This document shows, one piece after another, positions 52,455 through 61,594 of a stretch of DNA of 64,000 nucleotides (within the stretch, counting starts at the first letter, position 1; every line of letters begins with the position of its first letter). The notes beneath the pieces are model-generated. The model did not search any database. It was not told the origin of the DNA and saw only the letters and a list, made by a program, of their open reading frames with translations. A program made the position numbers and the translations under genes. This stretch comes from Geobacillus subterraneus (lineage in GTDB: Bacteria > Bacillota > Bacilli > Bacillales > Anoxybacillaceae). The stretch lies in NCBI RefSeq assembly GCF_001618685.1, contig NZ_CP014342.1:2604001-2668000 (forward strand), in the 5' to 3' direction.

Positions 52455-53639
52455 ATGGCAAAAGTCATTTTAAAACGGCAGCGAAAAAAACGGCTTGAAC
52501 AAGGTCATCCGTGGATTTTCCAAAGCGAAGTCGACCGCATCGAGGGCGACATCACGCCGGGCGACTTCGTTGACGTCTATAACCATCAAGGCTATTGGCT
52601 GGCGAAAGGGTACATCAACCCGGCCTCGCAAATCATCGTGCGCGTGCTGACGCAAAACCCCGATGACGAATTGGATGAGCGGTTTTTTATCGAGCGCATC
52701 CGCCAGGCATGGGCATACCGCGAACGGATGATCCCCGGCGTCCGCTCTTGCCGCGCCATCTATGGAGAGGCCGATTTTCTGCCGGGGCTTATCGTCGATA
52801 AATACGAGGACGTTCTCGCTGTGCAAATTTTGGCGCTGGGGATGGAAAAGCGCAAAGACTGGATTTTGCGCGGTTTGCTTGACGTGTTCGCGCCAAGAGC
52901 CATTTACTTGCGCAACGATGTGTACGTTCGGGAGCTTGAGGGGCTCGAACAAGAAAAAGGCTTTTGGTACGGAGAAGCGGAAACGGAAATCGAAATCGAG
53001 GAAAACGGCGTCAAATATATGGTCGATATTGAAGGCGGTCAAAAAACCGGCTTTTTCTTCGACCAACGGCAAAACCGCGCCGCCCTCCGCCCGCTCATCG
53101 GTCCGGAAACAACGGTGCTTGACTGCTTCACCCATACCGGTTCATTTACGTTAAACGCTTGTCTGTATGGGGCAAAGCACGTCACCGCCGTCGACATTTC
53201 CGAGCATGCGATTGAAACGGCGAAACGAAACGCAGCCTTAAACGGCTTTTCAAACGTCGACTTTGTCGTCGCCAACGCCTTTGACTATTTGCGCGAATCG
53301 GTGCGCGCCGGCAAGCAGTGGGATGTCGTCATCATCGACCCGCCGGCGTTTGCCAAGTCAGCCCATGCGGTCCCGAAAGCGCTGCGCGGCTATAAAGACA
53401 TTAACTTAAACGGATTAAAGCTCGTCAAGGACGGCGGCTTTTTTGTCACTTCGAGCTGCTCGTACCATGTCCGTCCGCACATGTTCGAAGAGATGGTCGC
53501 CGATGCAGCGTTTGACGCCAAAAAAGTGCTTCGCCAAGTGTACTGGAACGGCGCCGGCTATGACCATCCGAAGTTGCTCGCTGCCGATGAAGGCGACTAT
53601 TTAAAATTCGCCATTTATGAAGTGCATTCGCGGCGTTAA
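52455..53639 (+). CDS. Class I SAM-dependent 23S rRNA methyltransferase (RlmI-like)
   Basis: 394 residues: N-terminal PUA-like domain (VILKRQRKKRLEQGHPWIFQSEVDRI), a middle RlmI-type domain (YGEADFLPGLIVDKYEDVLAVQ), and a Rossmann methyltransferase with VLDCFTHTGSFTLNACLYGA (SAM loop) and DVVIIDPPAFAKS (catalytic segment). Closest to RlmI/YwbD-type rRNA methyltransferases; the exact nucleotide cannot be read. ATG at 52455 follows GGGAGTGG. Shares a terminator with the convergent MFS gene. Confidence 0.88.
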   Translation: MAKVILKRQRKKRLEQGHPWIFQSEVDRIEGDITPGDFVDVYNHQGYWLAKGYINPASQIIVRVLTQNPDDELDERFFIERIRQAWAYRERMIPGVRSCRAIYGEADFLPGLIVDKYEDVLAVQILALGMEKRKDWILRGLLDVFAPRAIYLRNDVYVRELEGLEQEKGFWYGEAETEIEIEENGVKYMVDIEGGQKTGFFFDQRQNRAALRPLIGPETTVLDCFTHTGSFTLNACLYGAKHVTAVDISEHAIETAKRNAALNGFSNVDFVVANAFDYLRESVRAGKQWDVVIIDPPAFAKSAHAVPKALRGYKDINLNGLKLVKDGGFFVTSSCSYHVRPHMFEEMVADAAFDAKKVLRQVYWNGAGYDHPKLLAADEGDYLKFAIYEVHSRR

Positions 53640-53645
53640 AGAAAA

Positions 53646-53670
53646 ACGCTTAAGGGCAAGCCTTAAGCGT
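53646..53670. terminator. Bidirectional terminator between rlmI-like and MFS genes
   Basis: ACGCTTAAGG / CCTTAAGCGT, 5-nt loop, flanked by GAAAAA on the left and TTCTTTC on the right. Confidence 0.85.
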
Positions 53671-54868
53671 TTCTTTCTTGTCTCGGGCGAAGCGGCTGTT
53701 CTTTGCGCAACACGCTCAAATAAACGAGCATTGAAACAAACACCGAACCGGCGGCAGCTAGATAAATGCTCGGGTAGCCGAACCAATGGCTGATTTGCCC
53801 AAAGACGATGGCTCCGATGCCGACGCCTAAATCAAAAAACGAGAAAAACGTCGCGTTCGCCATCCCTTTCCGGTGAACAGGCGCCCGCTCCACCGACCAT
53901 GCCTGCAGCCCTGGCTGCACCATGCCAAACCCAAAACCGTACAGCACTGCCGCAGCCAATAACGCCCATTCCCCCGGCAGCCAGGCGAGCATAAGCATCG
54001 CCAGCAAAATGAGCCCAGCGCCGGGAAGAAAGACAGCCCGATGACCTTTCCGGTCATACAGCTGACCAGCGAACGCCCGCGTGACCATTAAAGCGAGCGC
54101 GTAAAGCAAAAAGTAAAGCTGCAAGCCTCCGATCTGTTTTTGCGCTGTATATAAGGGCAAAAACGAGGCGATGCCGCCAAACGTCACCGTTAAAAAGAAG
54201 AGCAACACCGATGGAATCAAAGCCGTCTTTTCGTAAAGATCCCATTTGTTCACCCTCTGGCCATGTCCCGCCTCCGCTTTTTTATATGTAATCACAGCGG
54301 CAAACAACAAGGAGGCCACACCGAGCGCCGCACAAATCATAAATAAGTGGCTGTACGGAATGGCGGCTGCCAACACGAGTCCGAGCGACGGTCCAAAGGC
54401 AAGGGCGATGTTCCCTGACAGCCCGTAATACCCCATCCCTTCCCCGCGGCGGTTCGCCGGGATGATGTCTGTCGCCACCGTGCCGGATGCCGTTGTCGAA
54501 AACCCCCAGCCGATCCCTTGGACGACCCGCATCAAAAAGAGAAGAAAAATGCTCGAGATGAAGCTGTACGAGCCGACCGAAACGACGAAAATCACCAAAC
54601 CGAGCAAAAACACAAACCGCCGCCCCCGCGTCTCAAGCGCATGGCCAGCGAATGGCCGGACGATGAGCGCCGAAAACGTAAACACTCCGACAACAAGGCC
54701 AATTAACTGATCATTGCCGCCTAAATGTTCGACAAACAGCGGCAATGTCGGCAGCGTCATTTGAAATCCGAGAAAGATGAAAAAGTTAGCTAAGCAAATT
54801 AAAACAAAATTGTGCGTCCAAATTTTTTCTTTTTGTTCCGCAACAACTTGCTTTTGTTGCGCATTCAT
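53663..54868 (-). CDS. MFS transporter (drug/metabolite exporter type)
   Basis: 401 residues, 12 predicted helices with a cytoplasmic loop near residue 200 (KKAEAGHGQRVNKWDLYEKT). The motif between helices 2 and 3 is GHALETRGRRFVF, an MFS motif A variant; helix 5 has the antiporter-like motif region GLSGNIALAFGPSLG. Similar to YwoG/YttB-type Bacillus exporters. Substrate unknown. ATG after a GGGGGAT site, monocistronic. Confidence 0.82.
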   Translation of the reverse strand: MNAQQKQVVAEQKEKIWTHNFVLICLANFFIFLGFQMTLPTLPLFVEHLGGNDQLIGLVVGVFTFSALIVRPFAGHALETRGRRFVFLLGLVIFVVSVGSYSFISSIFLLFLMRVVQGIGWGFSTTASGTVATDIIPANRRGEGMGYYGLSGNIALAFGPSLGLVLAAAIPYSHLFMICAALGVASLLFAAVITYKKAEAGHGQRVNKWDLYEKTALIPSVLLFFLTVTFGGIASFLPLYTAQKQIGGLQLYFLLYALALMVTRAFAGQLYDRKGHRAVFLPGAGLILLAMLMLAWLPGEWALLAAAVLYGFGFGMVQPGLQAWSVERAPVHRKGMANATFFSFFDLGVGIGAIVFGQISHWFGYPSIYLAAAGSVFVSMLVYLSVLRKEQPLRPRQERNA

Positions 54869-54983
54869 GCCGATCCCCCTTATGAAATATGTATTTCGTG
54901 TCCCTTAATATTTGTCAGTATAACATAACTGTATGCTTCTGTTTAACCAAAATGTTTTTCATCCATATTTTTTATGTAAATGT

Positions 54984-55010
54984 AAAAAGCCGCCGAATTG
55001 GCGGCTTTTT
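54984..55010. terminator. Terminator of the YfiT-like gene
   Basis: AAAAAGCCGCC / GGCGGCTTTTT with a 5-nt loop, immediately after the stop at 55009. Confidence 0.88.
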
Positions 55011-55545
55011 ACCATCCTTTCCGTTCGCGCAATGCCGTAATTTGCGCCGTATGATGCTTCCCATGCCATGTGTACAATGCCGTCAATACGTACAACGGCA
55101 TCGTTTGTTTCGCCCCTTCCGGGCGAACAAGGCGGTGGAAATCCGCTTCCGTCATTGACTCAAGCAGCGCTGCCCATCGTGCGTGCAGTCCGTCAAGCAG
55201 CCGTAACGACGGTTCGATCGGCAGCGAGCGGGCGTCGGCCGTTTTTGCCCATTCACTTTCTTCAAACGGCTTAATGACCGGCGTATCCTCTGTCAAGCCC
55301 CATTTTGTGCGCAAAAATGCGTTCATGCTTGCGTCAGCCAAATGGTGGACGACTTGGGCCACAGTCCAGCCGCCGTCACGGTATGGCGTGTTTAACTGCT
55401 CATCGTTCAAATCGGAGACGGCAGCCCGCAATGCGCCTGGCAGCTCACGGACGGCGGCGATCCATCCTTGTGCCTCCTCCGTGCGAAACTGTGCCGGCGC
55501 TTGAAACGTTCCGATCGGGTAACGGATCGGATCGATCGTTGACAT
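55009..55545 (-). CDS. YfiT/DinB-family metal-dependent protein, putative bacillithiol transferase
   Basis: 178 residues, four-helix DinB fold. The metal-binding triad is readable: His in [11 protein letters not shown] (about 66-68) and H-x3-H in [12 protein letters not shown] (about 160-164). The N-terminus [12 protein letters not shown] is characteristic of the YfiT subgroup, whose members include bacillithiol S-transferases. It likely adds bacillithiol to electrophiles. ATG 55545 follows GGGAGATG. Monocistronic. Confidence 0.85.
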   Translation of the reverse strand: MSTIDPIRYPIGTFQAPAQFRTEEAQGWIAAVRELPGALRAAVSDLNDEQLNTPYRDGGWTVAQVVHHLADASMNAFLRTKWGLTEDTPVIKPFEESEWAKTADARSLPIEPSLRLLDGLHARWAALLESMTEADFHRLVRPEGAKQTMPLYVLTALYTWHGKHHTAQITALRERKGW

Positions 55546-55601
55546 CGTTGATCATCTCCCTTCCACCTTTATTTATTCAACGCAAGGGAGCGAACTCCTT
55601 C

Positions 55602-57269
55602 TTATTCTTTCCAGACATAGACCCGAGCTTCATACGGTTTGAGCTTAAAGCGGGTCGCGTTTTTATGCGGCCGGACCGGATAGTTGCCAAGCACCAAATC
55701 GTCCGACTGAAGGCGGATGCCGTCATAGCGGTAAAGTGACGGGCGGTCCGACAAGTTGACGACTACAAGCGCGCGATCACGTCCGAGCGTTCTTGTGTAC
55801 GCGTAAATGGATGGGTGGTTTTCCAAAAGCAGATCGTACGTTCCGTAAACAAACAGCTCGTTCGCTTTCCGAAGCTGAATCATTTGTCGATAAAACGACC
55901 ATACCGAGTTCGGATCGCGCCGCTCGGCCTCGACATTGATCGTACGATAGTTTTCGTTCACCTTGATCCATGGCGTACCTGTCGTGAATCCAGCGTTTGA
56001 GGCACCAGACCATTGCATCGGGGTGCGCGAGTTGTCGCGCCCGGTTTTCCAAATGATCGTCATCGCTTCCTCATGGGTCCGCCCCTTCGCCCGTTCGAGT
56101 TCATACAGGCGAAGAGCGGACACATCACGATAATCACGGATGTCATCGAACTGCACGTTCGTCATACCGATCTCTTGGCCTTGGTAAATGAATGGCGTCC
56201 CTTGCATAAAAAAGTAGAGCGCGCCGAGCGCCTTTGCGCTCTCCGCCCAATAATTACGGTCATCCCCCCACGTCGAAACGGAGCGGGGCAAGTCATGGTT
56301 TTCCAAAAAGAGGGCGTTCCAGCCGCGGTTTTCTAACCCCTTTTGCCATTTCGTCAACGTCCGCTTCAGCCGACGGACATCGATCGAGCCATCGGTCCGC
56401 CGTTGCCATAGCCCTAAATGCTCAAATTGGAAAATCATATTAAAAATGCCGTCCTCTTCGCCCACCCATTGTTCCGCCTCGTCGACAGTCACCCCGTTCG
56501 CCTCGCCAACCGTCATAATATCATAACGCGCAAACGTTTGCCCTTTCAACTCTTTTAAATAATCCATAATTCCCGGCTGATTCATATGTCCAGCAAACGA
56601 CGGAACGTACTTCAGTCCTTTCGGATTCGGCAAATCAGGTAGCCCCGGCTTTTTCTTAATATGAGAAATCGCATCAACGCGGAACCCGTCAATTCCTTTG
56701 TCAAGCCACCAGTTGACCATCTCATACAGCGCCTGACGGACTTCGTCGTTTTCCCAGTTCAAGTCGGGCTGCTTCACGTCGAAAATATGCAAATAATATT
56801 GTCCCGTCTGCTCATCATATTGCCATGCCGAGCCGCCAAAAATGCTTTCCCAGTTGTTCGGCTCGCGCCCGTCTTTGCCGTCGCGCCAAATATACCAGTC
56901 GCGCTTCGGGTTGTCCCGCGAGGAGCGCGATTCAATAAACCACGGATGCTCATCACTCGTATGGTTGATGACCAAATCCAAAATGACTTTCAACCCGCGC
57001 CGATGGGCTTGGGCAAGCAATTCATCGAAGTCATCCATCGTTCCAAACTCATCCATAATGGCATAATAATCGCTGATGTCATATCCGTTATCGGCGTTCG
57101 GCGACCGGTAAATTGGACAAATCCAAACGATGTCGACTCCAAGCTCCACCAAATAATCCAGCTTTTCGATGATGCCGCGAAGATCGCCGATGCCGTCGCC
57201 GTTGGCATCCATAAAGCTGCGCGGATAAATTTGATAGGCGACGCCCTCTTTCCACCATGTTTTTTTCAA
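55602..57269 (-). CDS. Exo-alpha-1,4-glucosidase (GH13)
   Basis: 555 residues, GH13_31-type glucosidase. The catalytic residues are D199 (GFRVDAISH), E256 (TVGEANG) and D326 (ENHDLPR). Residue 200 is Ala, as in alpha-1,4-specific enzymes; oligo-1,6-glucosidases have Val, so maltose and maltooligosaccharides are the likely substrates. Length and numbering match thermostable Geobacillus alpha-glucosidases. TTG start 57269 follows GGGGGAGG. No signal peptide, so it acts in the cytoplasm on imported sugars. No sugar transporter permease is adjacent. Confidence 0.9.
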   Translation of the reverse strand: MKKTWWKEGVAYQIYPRSFMDANGDGIGDLRGIIEKLDYLVELGVDIVWICPIYRSPNADNGYDISDYYAIMDEFGTMDDFDELLAQAHRRGLKVILDLVINHTSDEHPWFIESRSSRDNPKRDWYIWRDGKDGREPNNWESIFGGSAWQYDEQTGQYYLHIFDVKQPDLNWENDEVRQALYEMVNWWLDKGIDGFRVDAISHIKKKPGLPDLPNPKGLKYVPSFAGHMNQPGIMDYLKELKGQTFARYDIMTVGEANGVTVDEAEQWVGEEDGIFNMIFQFEHLGLWQRRTDGSIDVRRLKRTLTKWQKGLENRGWNALFLENHDLPRSVSTWGDDRNYWAESAKALGALYFFMQGTPFIYQGQEIGMTNVQFDDIRDYRDVSALRLYELERAKGRTHEEAMTIIWKTGRDNSRTPMQWSGASNAGFTTGTPWIKVNENYRTINVEAERRDPNSVWSFYRQMIQLRKANELFVYGTYDLLLENHPSIYAYTRTLGRDRALVVVNLSDRPSLYRYDGIRLQSDDLVLGNYPVRPHKNATRFKLKPYEARVYVWKE

Positions 57270-57381
57270 GGCTGCCTCCCCCTTTGTGCACACGTTTTCA
57301 CTATCCACTGTACACTACATGACGGCAATATACAACTCTCTTTTTCAAGACTAGCGAAAAAATGATTGATGAATATTTTTA

Positions 57382-57451
57382 GGCTGTTGTTTTCAATTGC
57401 CGCCCGTAAAACAACAGCCGTTTGCCAGACGATCGACATGCTGGCAAACGG
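57382..57451. repeat. Two adjacent stem-loops between the glucosidase gene and panE
   Basis: GGCTGTTGTTTT / AAAACAACAGCC (57382-57419) and CCGTTTGCCAG / CTGGCAAACGG (57418-57451) share two bases. No long T-run follows on either strand. They may end panE transcription or protect a 3' end. Confidence 0.55.
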
Positions 57452-57467
57452 CCGATTCGAACGATAA

Positions 57468-58397
57468 TCAACGTTCATTAGCGGTGCGGCCCGCTTCGTA
57501 AATTTTCAAGTTATGATAGACGGTTTCAAGCATCGGGGCGTGGATGTCATACTGTTTCGCCAGCTCCAGCAAATACCCTTGCAAATGATCGGCTTCAATC
57601 GGCAGCCCTTTTTCCATATCACGCTGCATCGATGACTTCATCGTCGGGGCGATCTGTTCGAGCTGAACGCGCTGTCGTTCTGCCATCTCCTCAGTGAGCG
57701 GCGCGCCGTGCGCTTGCATAATCATTTTGATTTCCCCAAGCAGTCGGCTGATGATGACGCTCCCGTACTCGCCGGAACGAATCGGCCCGATCGGAGCGCG
57801 AAACAGCGTCGTCACCCCTGACATAGTGGCAATAAACAAATACTTGTTCCACATGTCCGAAACGATTCGCTCACTTAACCGAAACCGGGCATTGGCGCCG
57901 GCAAACAACGATTCCAACGCTTTCACCCGCCCTGTCCGTTCTCCCGACCACTCGCCGAAACGAACTTCATGGGCCGGACTTGTTTGAACGATTTCCCCTT
58001 TTTCGTTTAACGTCGTTTCGATGAAACAAAGACCCCCCAACACCTTGTCATCGCCAAATGACTCCCGCAACACATCCATATGGGCCATGCCGTTTAAGAG
58101 TGGCAAAATCATCGTTGTCTCACCGACGTACGGTTTAGCATCAGCGATGGCGCCCGCCAAATGATACGCCTTGTTTGAAAACACAACAAGATCGAACGGC
58201 TCCGTCCGTTCACCGGCCGCGATCAGTTTCGGCGCGAGCACTGCATCGCCGTGAACGCTGCGGATGACAAGCCCGCGTTCCTCAAGCTCCCGCTTTCTCC
58301 GCTCACGGACGAGAAATGTCACATCGACGCCTTTTTCGAGCAGGCGTCCGCCGAAATAGCCGCCAACCGCCCCCGCTCCCACGACAAGAACGCGCAT
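57468..58397 (-). CDS. panE: 2-dehydropantoate 2-reductase
   Basis: NADPH-dependent ketopantoate reductase of pantothenate/CoA synthesis. 309 residues. N-terminal GAGAVGGYFGGRL (7-19) binds NADPH; the catalytic lysine is probably K185 in SDMWNKYLF; the C-terminal helical domain carries IEADHLQGYLLELA. Family also includes other ketoacid reductases, so the substrate is inferred. ATG preceded by a GGGGGAT site. Monocistronic. Confidence 0.87.
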   Translation of the reverse strand: MRVLVVGAGAVGGYFGGRLLEKGVDVTFLVRERRKRELEERGLVIRSVHGDAVLAPKLIAAGERTEPFDLVVFSNKAYHLAGAIADAKPYVGETTMILPLLNGMAHMDVLRESFGDDKVLGGLCFIETTLNEKGEIVQTSPAHEVRFGEWSGERTGRVKALESLFAGANARFRLSERIVSDMWNKYLFIATMSGVTTLFRAPIGPIRSGEYGSVIISRLLGEIKMIMQAHGAPLTEEMAERQRVQLEQIAPTMKSSMQRDMEKGLPIEADHLQGYLLELAKQYDIHAPMLETVYHNLKIYEAGRTANER

Positions 58398-58473
58398 GTT
58401 ATGTATCCCCCTTTTCCCACATGTTCATAGCCAAGCCTAGGCTGGAATGGACAGCGTTTCGATGCAGACGTTG

Positions 58474-58506
58474 AAAAAAGGAAGAAGGGGACCCCCCTCC
58501 TTCCTT
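58474..58506 (-). terminator. Terminator of cstA-ybdD
   Basis: GGAAGgAGGGG / CCCCTTCTTCC on the minus strand, followed by T6. Confidence 0.8.
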
Positions 58507-58514
58507 TCCAGCCG

Positions 58515-58718
58515 CTAGCAGCAACGCGACACTTTGCCGCCCTTGGCATTGTAGCGCGCCTCTTGCGCCTCGCAGAAAAACTCTTTCCGCGACTTGATCG
58601 GCTCACCCGGATGATGGGTTTTCATATGCTCGACATATTTTTCATAACTCGGCACGCCGACAAGCAAGTCAAGAAACTGCCGGCGATAGGCCAACACAGT
58701 TTGCAGCCATTTAGGCAT
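58515..58718 (-). CDS. YbdD/YjiX-family small protein
   Basis: 67 residues, PF04328 type, starting MPKWLQTVLAYRRQFLDLLVG and containing YVEHMKTHHPGEP and EFFCEAQEARYNAKGG, the family's typical signature. It ends in RCC. It accompanies CstA/BtsT pyruvate-peptide transporters and is needed for their function in E. coli. ATG 58718 overlaps the cstA stop by 8 bases. Confidence 0.9.
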   Translation of the reverse strand: MPKWLQTVLAYRRQFLDLLVGVPSYEKYVEHMKTHHPGEPIKSRKEFFCEAQEARYNAKGGKVSRCC

Positions 58719-60786
58719 AATGCTTCGCTCCTTCTCCATCGCGCGGCACGTACGGCGCTTCTTTGAGCGGCACATGTTTGTTTTGCAGCACTTTGATCCA
58801 GATGTTCAACGCCGAGATCAACATCGCAATCACAACGAGCATGAAAATCGCACACAATGTCGCATCAATGTAGTCGTTCATAATAATTTGCCGCATTTGC
58901 GCCTCATTCGTGGCCGGCGCCAAAATTTTGCCTTGGCTCAAGCTGTCTTGGAACATTTTCGCATGCGACAAGAAACCAATTTTAACGTTTTCATGGAACA
59001 GCTTTTGATACCCCGCCGTCAACGTGACGACCAAAAGCCATGTCGTCGGCACGAGCGTCACCCAAACATAAGCCTTTTTGCCCATTTTAAATAGAATGGT
59101 CGTCGCAAACAACAAGGCGATGCCCGCCAACATTTGGTTGGCGATGCCAAACAGCGGCCATAGGGTGTTGATGCCCCCAAGCGGATCGACGACGCCTTGG
59201 TACAGGAAGTAACCCCACGCCAACACACAAAGGGTCGTGGCGATCAAGTTCGAGGCAAGCGAATCCGTTTTGCCGAGCGGCTTGTAGAACGTGCCCATAA
59301 TGTCTTGGATCATGAAACGGCCGACACGCGTGCCGGCGTCAATTGTCGTCAAGATGAACAGCGCTTCAAACAAGATGGCGAAGTGATACCAGAATGCCAT
59401 CAATGCCTTGCCGCCAATGACGCTCGACAAAATGACCGCCATCCCGATGGCCAGCGTCGGCGCCCCGCCGGTGCGCGACAACACCGTTTGTTCACCGACA
59501 TCTTTCGCCAGCTCCGTCAACATGTCAGGAGTGAGCGTAAACCCCCACGACGATATGACTTTGGCGGCCTGCGCCACATCCGCCCCGATTACCGCCGCCG
59601 GGCTGTTGATGGCAAAATACACCCCCGGCGTCAAGACGCAAGCCGCCACCATCGCCATAACCGCGACGAACGACTCCATCAACATCGCACCGTAGCCGAT
59701 CGTCCGCGCATGGCTTTCAAGCTCAATCATCTTCGGCGTCGTGCCGGATGAAACGAGCGCGTGGAACCCGGACACCGCCCCGCAGGCGATCGTAATGAAC
59801 AAGAACGGGAACAAGTCGCCGGCAAACACCGGTCCCGTTCCATCAACAAATTTCGTTACAGCCGGCATTTGCAAATCAGGCGTAACGACTAAAATGCCGA
59901 GTGCTAGTCCAACAATCGTGCCGATTTTCAAAAATGTGCTCAAATAGTCGCGCGGCGCCAACAGCAGCCACACCGGCAGCGCCGAGGCGACAAAACCGTA
60001 AATAATCATCAAGATCGCGATCGTTTCGCCTTTTAACGTAAACATTGCCGAGAGCGTTGGATGCTCCGCAACGTATTGCCCGGCCACGATCGACAAAATC
60101 AATAATACAAATCCCCCGAGCGACGCCTCGGCAACACGCCCCGGGCGAATGAAGCGCATGTAAATGCCCATCAAAATCGCAATCGGAATCGTCGCGGCGA
60201 TCGTAAACATCCCCCACGGGCTTCCGACAAGCGCTTTCACAACAACGAGCGCCAATACGGCCAATAAAATAATCATAATGCCCAAAATGCCAAGCGCTGC
60301 GATCAAGCCCGTCACCGGTCCCATTTCTTCCTTGATCATTTCGCCAAGCGACTTCCCATTGCGGCGCATCGACGCAAACAAAATGACAAAGTCTTGCACC
60401 GCGCCGCCGAGCACAACGCCAATGATGATCCAAAGCGTCCCGGGCAAGTACCCCATCTGCGCAGCCAAAATCGGTCCGACAAGCGGTCCGGCGCCGGCAA
60501 TGGCGGCGAAGTGATGCCCGAACAGCACCCATTTGTTCGTCGGGACATAGTCTTTCCCGTCGTTAAACACTTCAGCCGGCGTTTTTCGGTTATCATCAAG
60601 ACCGAACACTTTGTGGGCGATAAACCGGCTGTAAAAACGATAGGCGACCGCATACGTGCAGACGGCGGCGACGATCAGCCACATGGCGTTGACCGACTCA
60701 CCGCGGCTTAAAGCCAAAATGGCAAACGCGGCAGCCCCGAGGACGGAAATGAGCCCCCATAACAAGATCGATTTTAGTCCCTTCAC
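58711..60786 (-). CDS. cstA: Carbon starvation protein CstA (pyruvate/peptide transporter)
   Basis: 691 residues, about 16-18 membrane helices. Conserved motifs: FGHHFAAIAGAGPLVGPILAAQ near 68-90, MRRNGKSLGEM and FHALVSSGTTPK. CstA-family proteins import pyruvate or peptides when preferred carbon is low. GTG start 60786 lies 8 bases after AAAGGAGG. Forms an operon with the overlapping ybdD-type gene. Confidence 0.92.
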   Translation of the reverse strand: MKGLKSILLWGLISVLGAAAFAILALSRGESVNAMWLIVAAVCTYAVAYRFYSRFIAHKVFGLDDNRKTPAEVFNDGKDYVPTNKWVLFGHHFAAIAGAGPLVGPILAAQMGYLPGTLWIIIGVVLGGAVQDFVILFASMRRNGKSLGEMIKEEMGPVTGLIAALGILGIMIILLAVLALVVVKALVGSPWGMFTIAATIPIAILMGIYMRFIRPGRVAEASLGGFVLLILSIVAGQYVAEHPTLSAMFTLKGETIAILMIIYGFVASALPVWLLLAPRDYLSTFLKIGTIVGLALGILVVTPDLQMPAVTKFVDGTGPVFAGDLFPFLFITIACGAVSGFHALVSSGTTPKMIELESHARTIGYGAMLMESFVAVMAMVAACVLTPGVYFAINSPAAVIGADVAQAAKVISSWGFTLTPDMLTELAKDVGEQTVLSRTGGAPTLAIGMAVILSSVIGGKALMAFWYHFAILFEALFILTTIDAGTRVGRFMIQDIMGTFYKPLGKTDSLASNLIATTLCVLAWGYFLYQGVVDPLGGINTLWPLFGIANQMLAGIALLFATTILFKMGKKAYVWVTLVPTTWLLVVTLTAGYQKLFHENVKIGFLSHAKMFQDSLSQGKILAPATNEAQMRQIIMNDYIDATLCAIFMLVVIAMLISALNIWIKVLQNKHVPLKEAPYVPRDGEGAKHYA

Positions 60787-61087
60787 ACCTGTTCCTCCTT
60801 TTCAGCAGAAAGATTCTACACATTACTATTATATTCATTATTCCGAAAAATCGAAAGGCATTTTTCTTCCTTTGGCCCGCCCATTGTTTTCCTCTTATAA
60901 GGGGTGCGCTCCTGCTTTATTATTTCGAAAAAGTATAAATTAGGACTTTCGTGCGAAAAATGTAATTGCGCGCCACCCGTTTCCCTTTTTTTGATAGATG
61001 TCTCGTTTTTGCTGCTGTCCACTCCATCACATGGTGCAACGGATGAAGCAACCATCATCACCATTATCTTAGCAAAGGGTCGAGAAA
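60787..61087. other. Divergent spacer upstream of cstA
   Basis: AT-rich promoter region. TATAAT lies on the minus strand near 60830 for cstA, with no clear -35. No ORF or known riboswitch was seen. I could not confirm a CcpA site. Confidence 0.45.
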
Positions 61088-61552
61088 GTGAAAACGATCG
61101 AGGCATTGTTGTGGAGCATCGCCTTGCCTGGCTTCGGGCAACTGTTGAACAAAAAATATATCAAAGGAATTTTGTTTATTGCGTTGGAATTTGTGATTAA
61201 TACCCAATCTCACTTCAACGAAGCCATCCATCTCAGCTTTTTGGGACGTACGGATGAGGCGGCCCGCATCATCGACATCGGATGGCTGATGTTTTATCCA
61301 TGTCTATACTTTTTTGCCATGTGGGATGCGTTTAAAGACGCCGGGGGAGGACGGACACCGTACTCATTTTTGCCGTTTGTCGTCTCCGCCTACTTTGTGA
61401 CGATCGGCTTGATGTACTCAACGCACGTAACGGTTGGCGGCGTATTTTTCGGACCGATTTGGCTGCCGATGTTATCCGTCATCCCCGGGCTGGTCATTGG
61501 TTGGCTATTGCAGTTCCTTTTGTTGAAATGGAAGCAACCGTCTATTTCATAA
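61088..61552 (+). CDS. Four-helix membrane protein of unknown function
   Basis: 154 residues, starting KTIEALLWSIALPGFGQLLNKKYIKG, a TM2-like opening (PGxGQ followed by a small-loop KKYxKG), then helices separated by NTQSHFNEAIHLSFLGRTDEA and a charged cytoplasmic loop KDAGGGRTPY. GTG start preceded by AAAGGG. No partner gene in the same direction. Confidence 0.72.
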   Translation: MKTIEALLWSIALPGFGQLLNKKYIKGILFIALEFVINTQSHFNEAIHLSFLGRTDEAARIIDIGWLMFYPCLYFFAMWDAFKDAGGGRTPYSFLPFVVSAYFVTIGLMYSTHVTVGGVFFGPIWLPMLSVIPGLVIGWLLQFLLLKWKQPSIS

Positions 61553-61565
61553 CCGCTCCATCAGA

Positions 61566-61594
61566 AAAGCCGCCAATCATTCGTTGGCGGCTTT
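61566..61594. terminator. Terminator of terC, shared with the upstream plus-strand gene
   Basis: AAAGCCGCCAA / TTGGCGGCTTT hairpin that overlaps the terC stop codon at 61577, between two convergent genes. Confidence 0.78.

Noticed and set aside
59197-59751. 184-residue plus-strand ORF within cstA
   Set aside because: Antisense shadow of a clear membrane transporter; Arg/His-rich and without a start signal.
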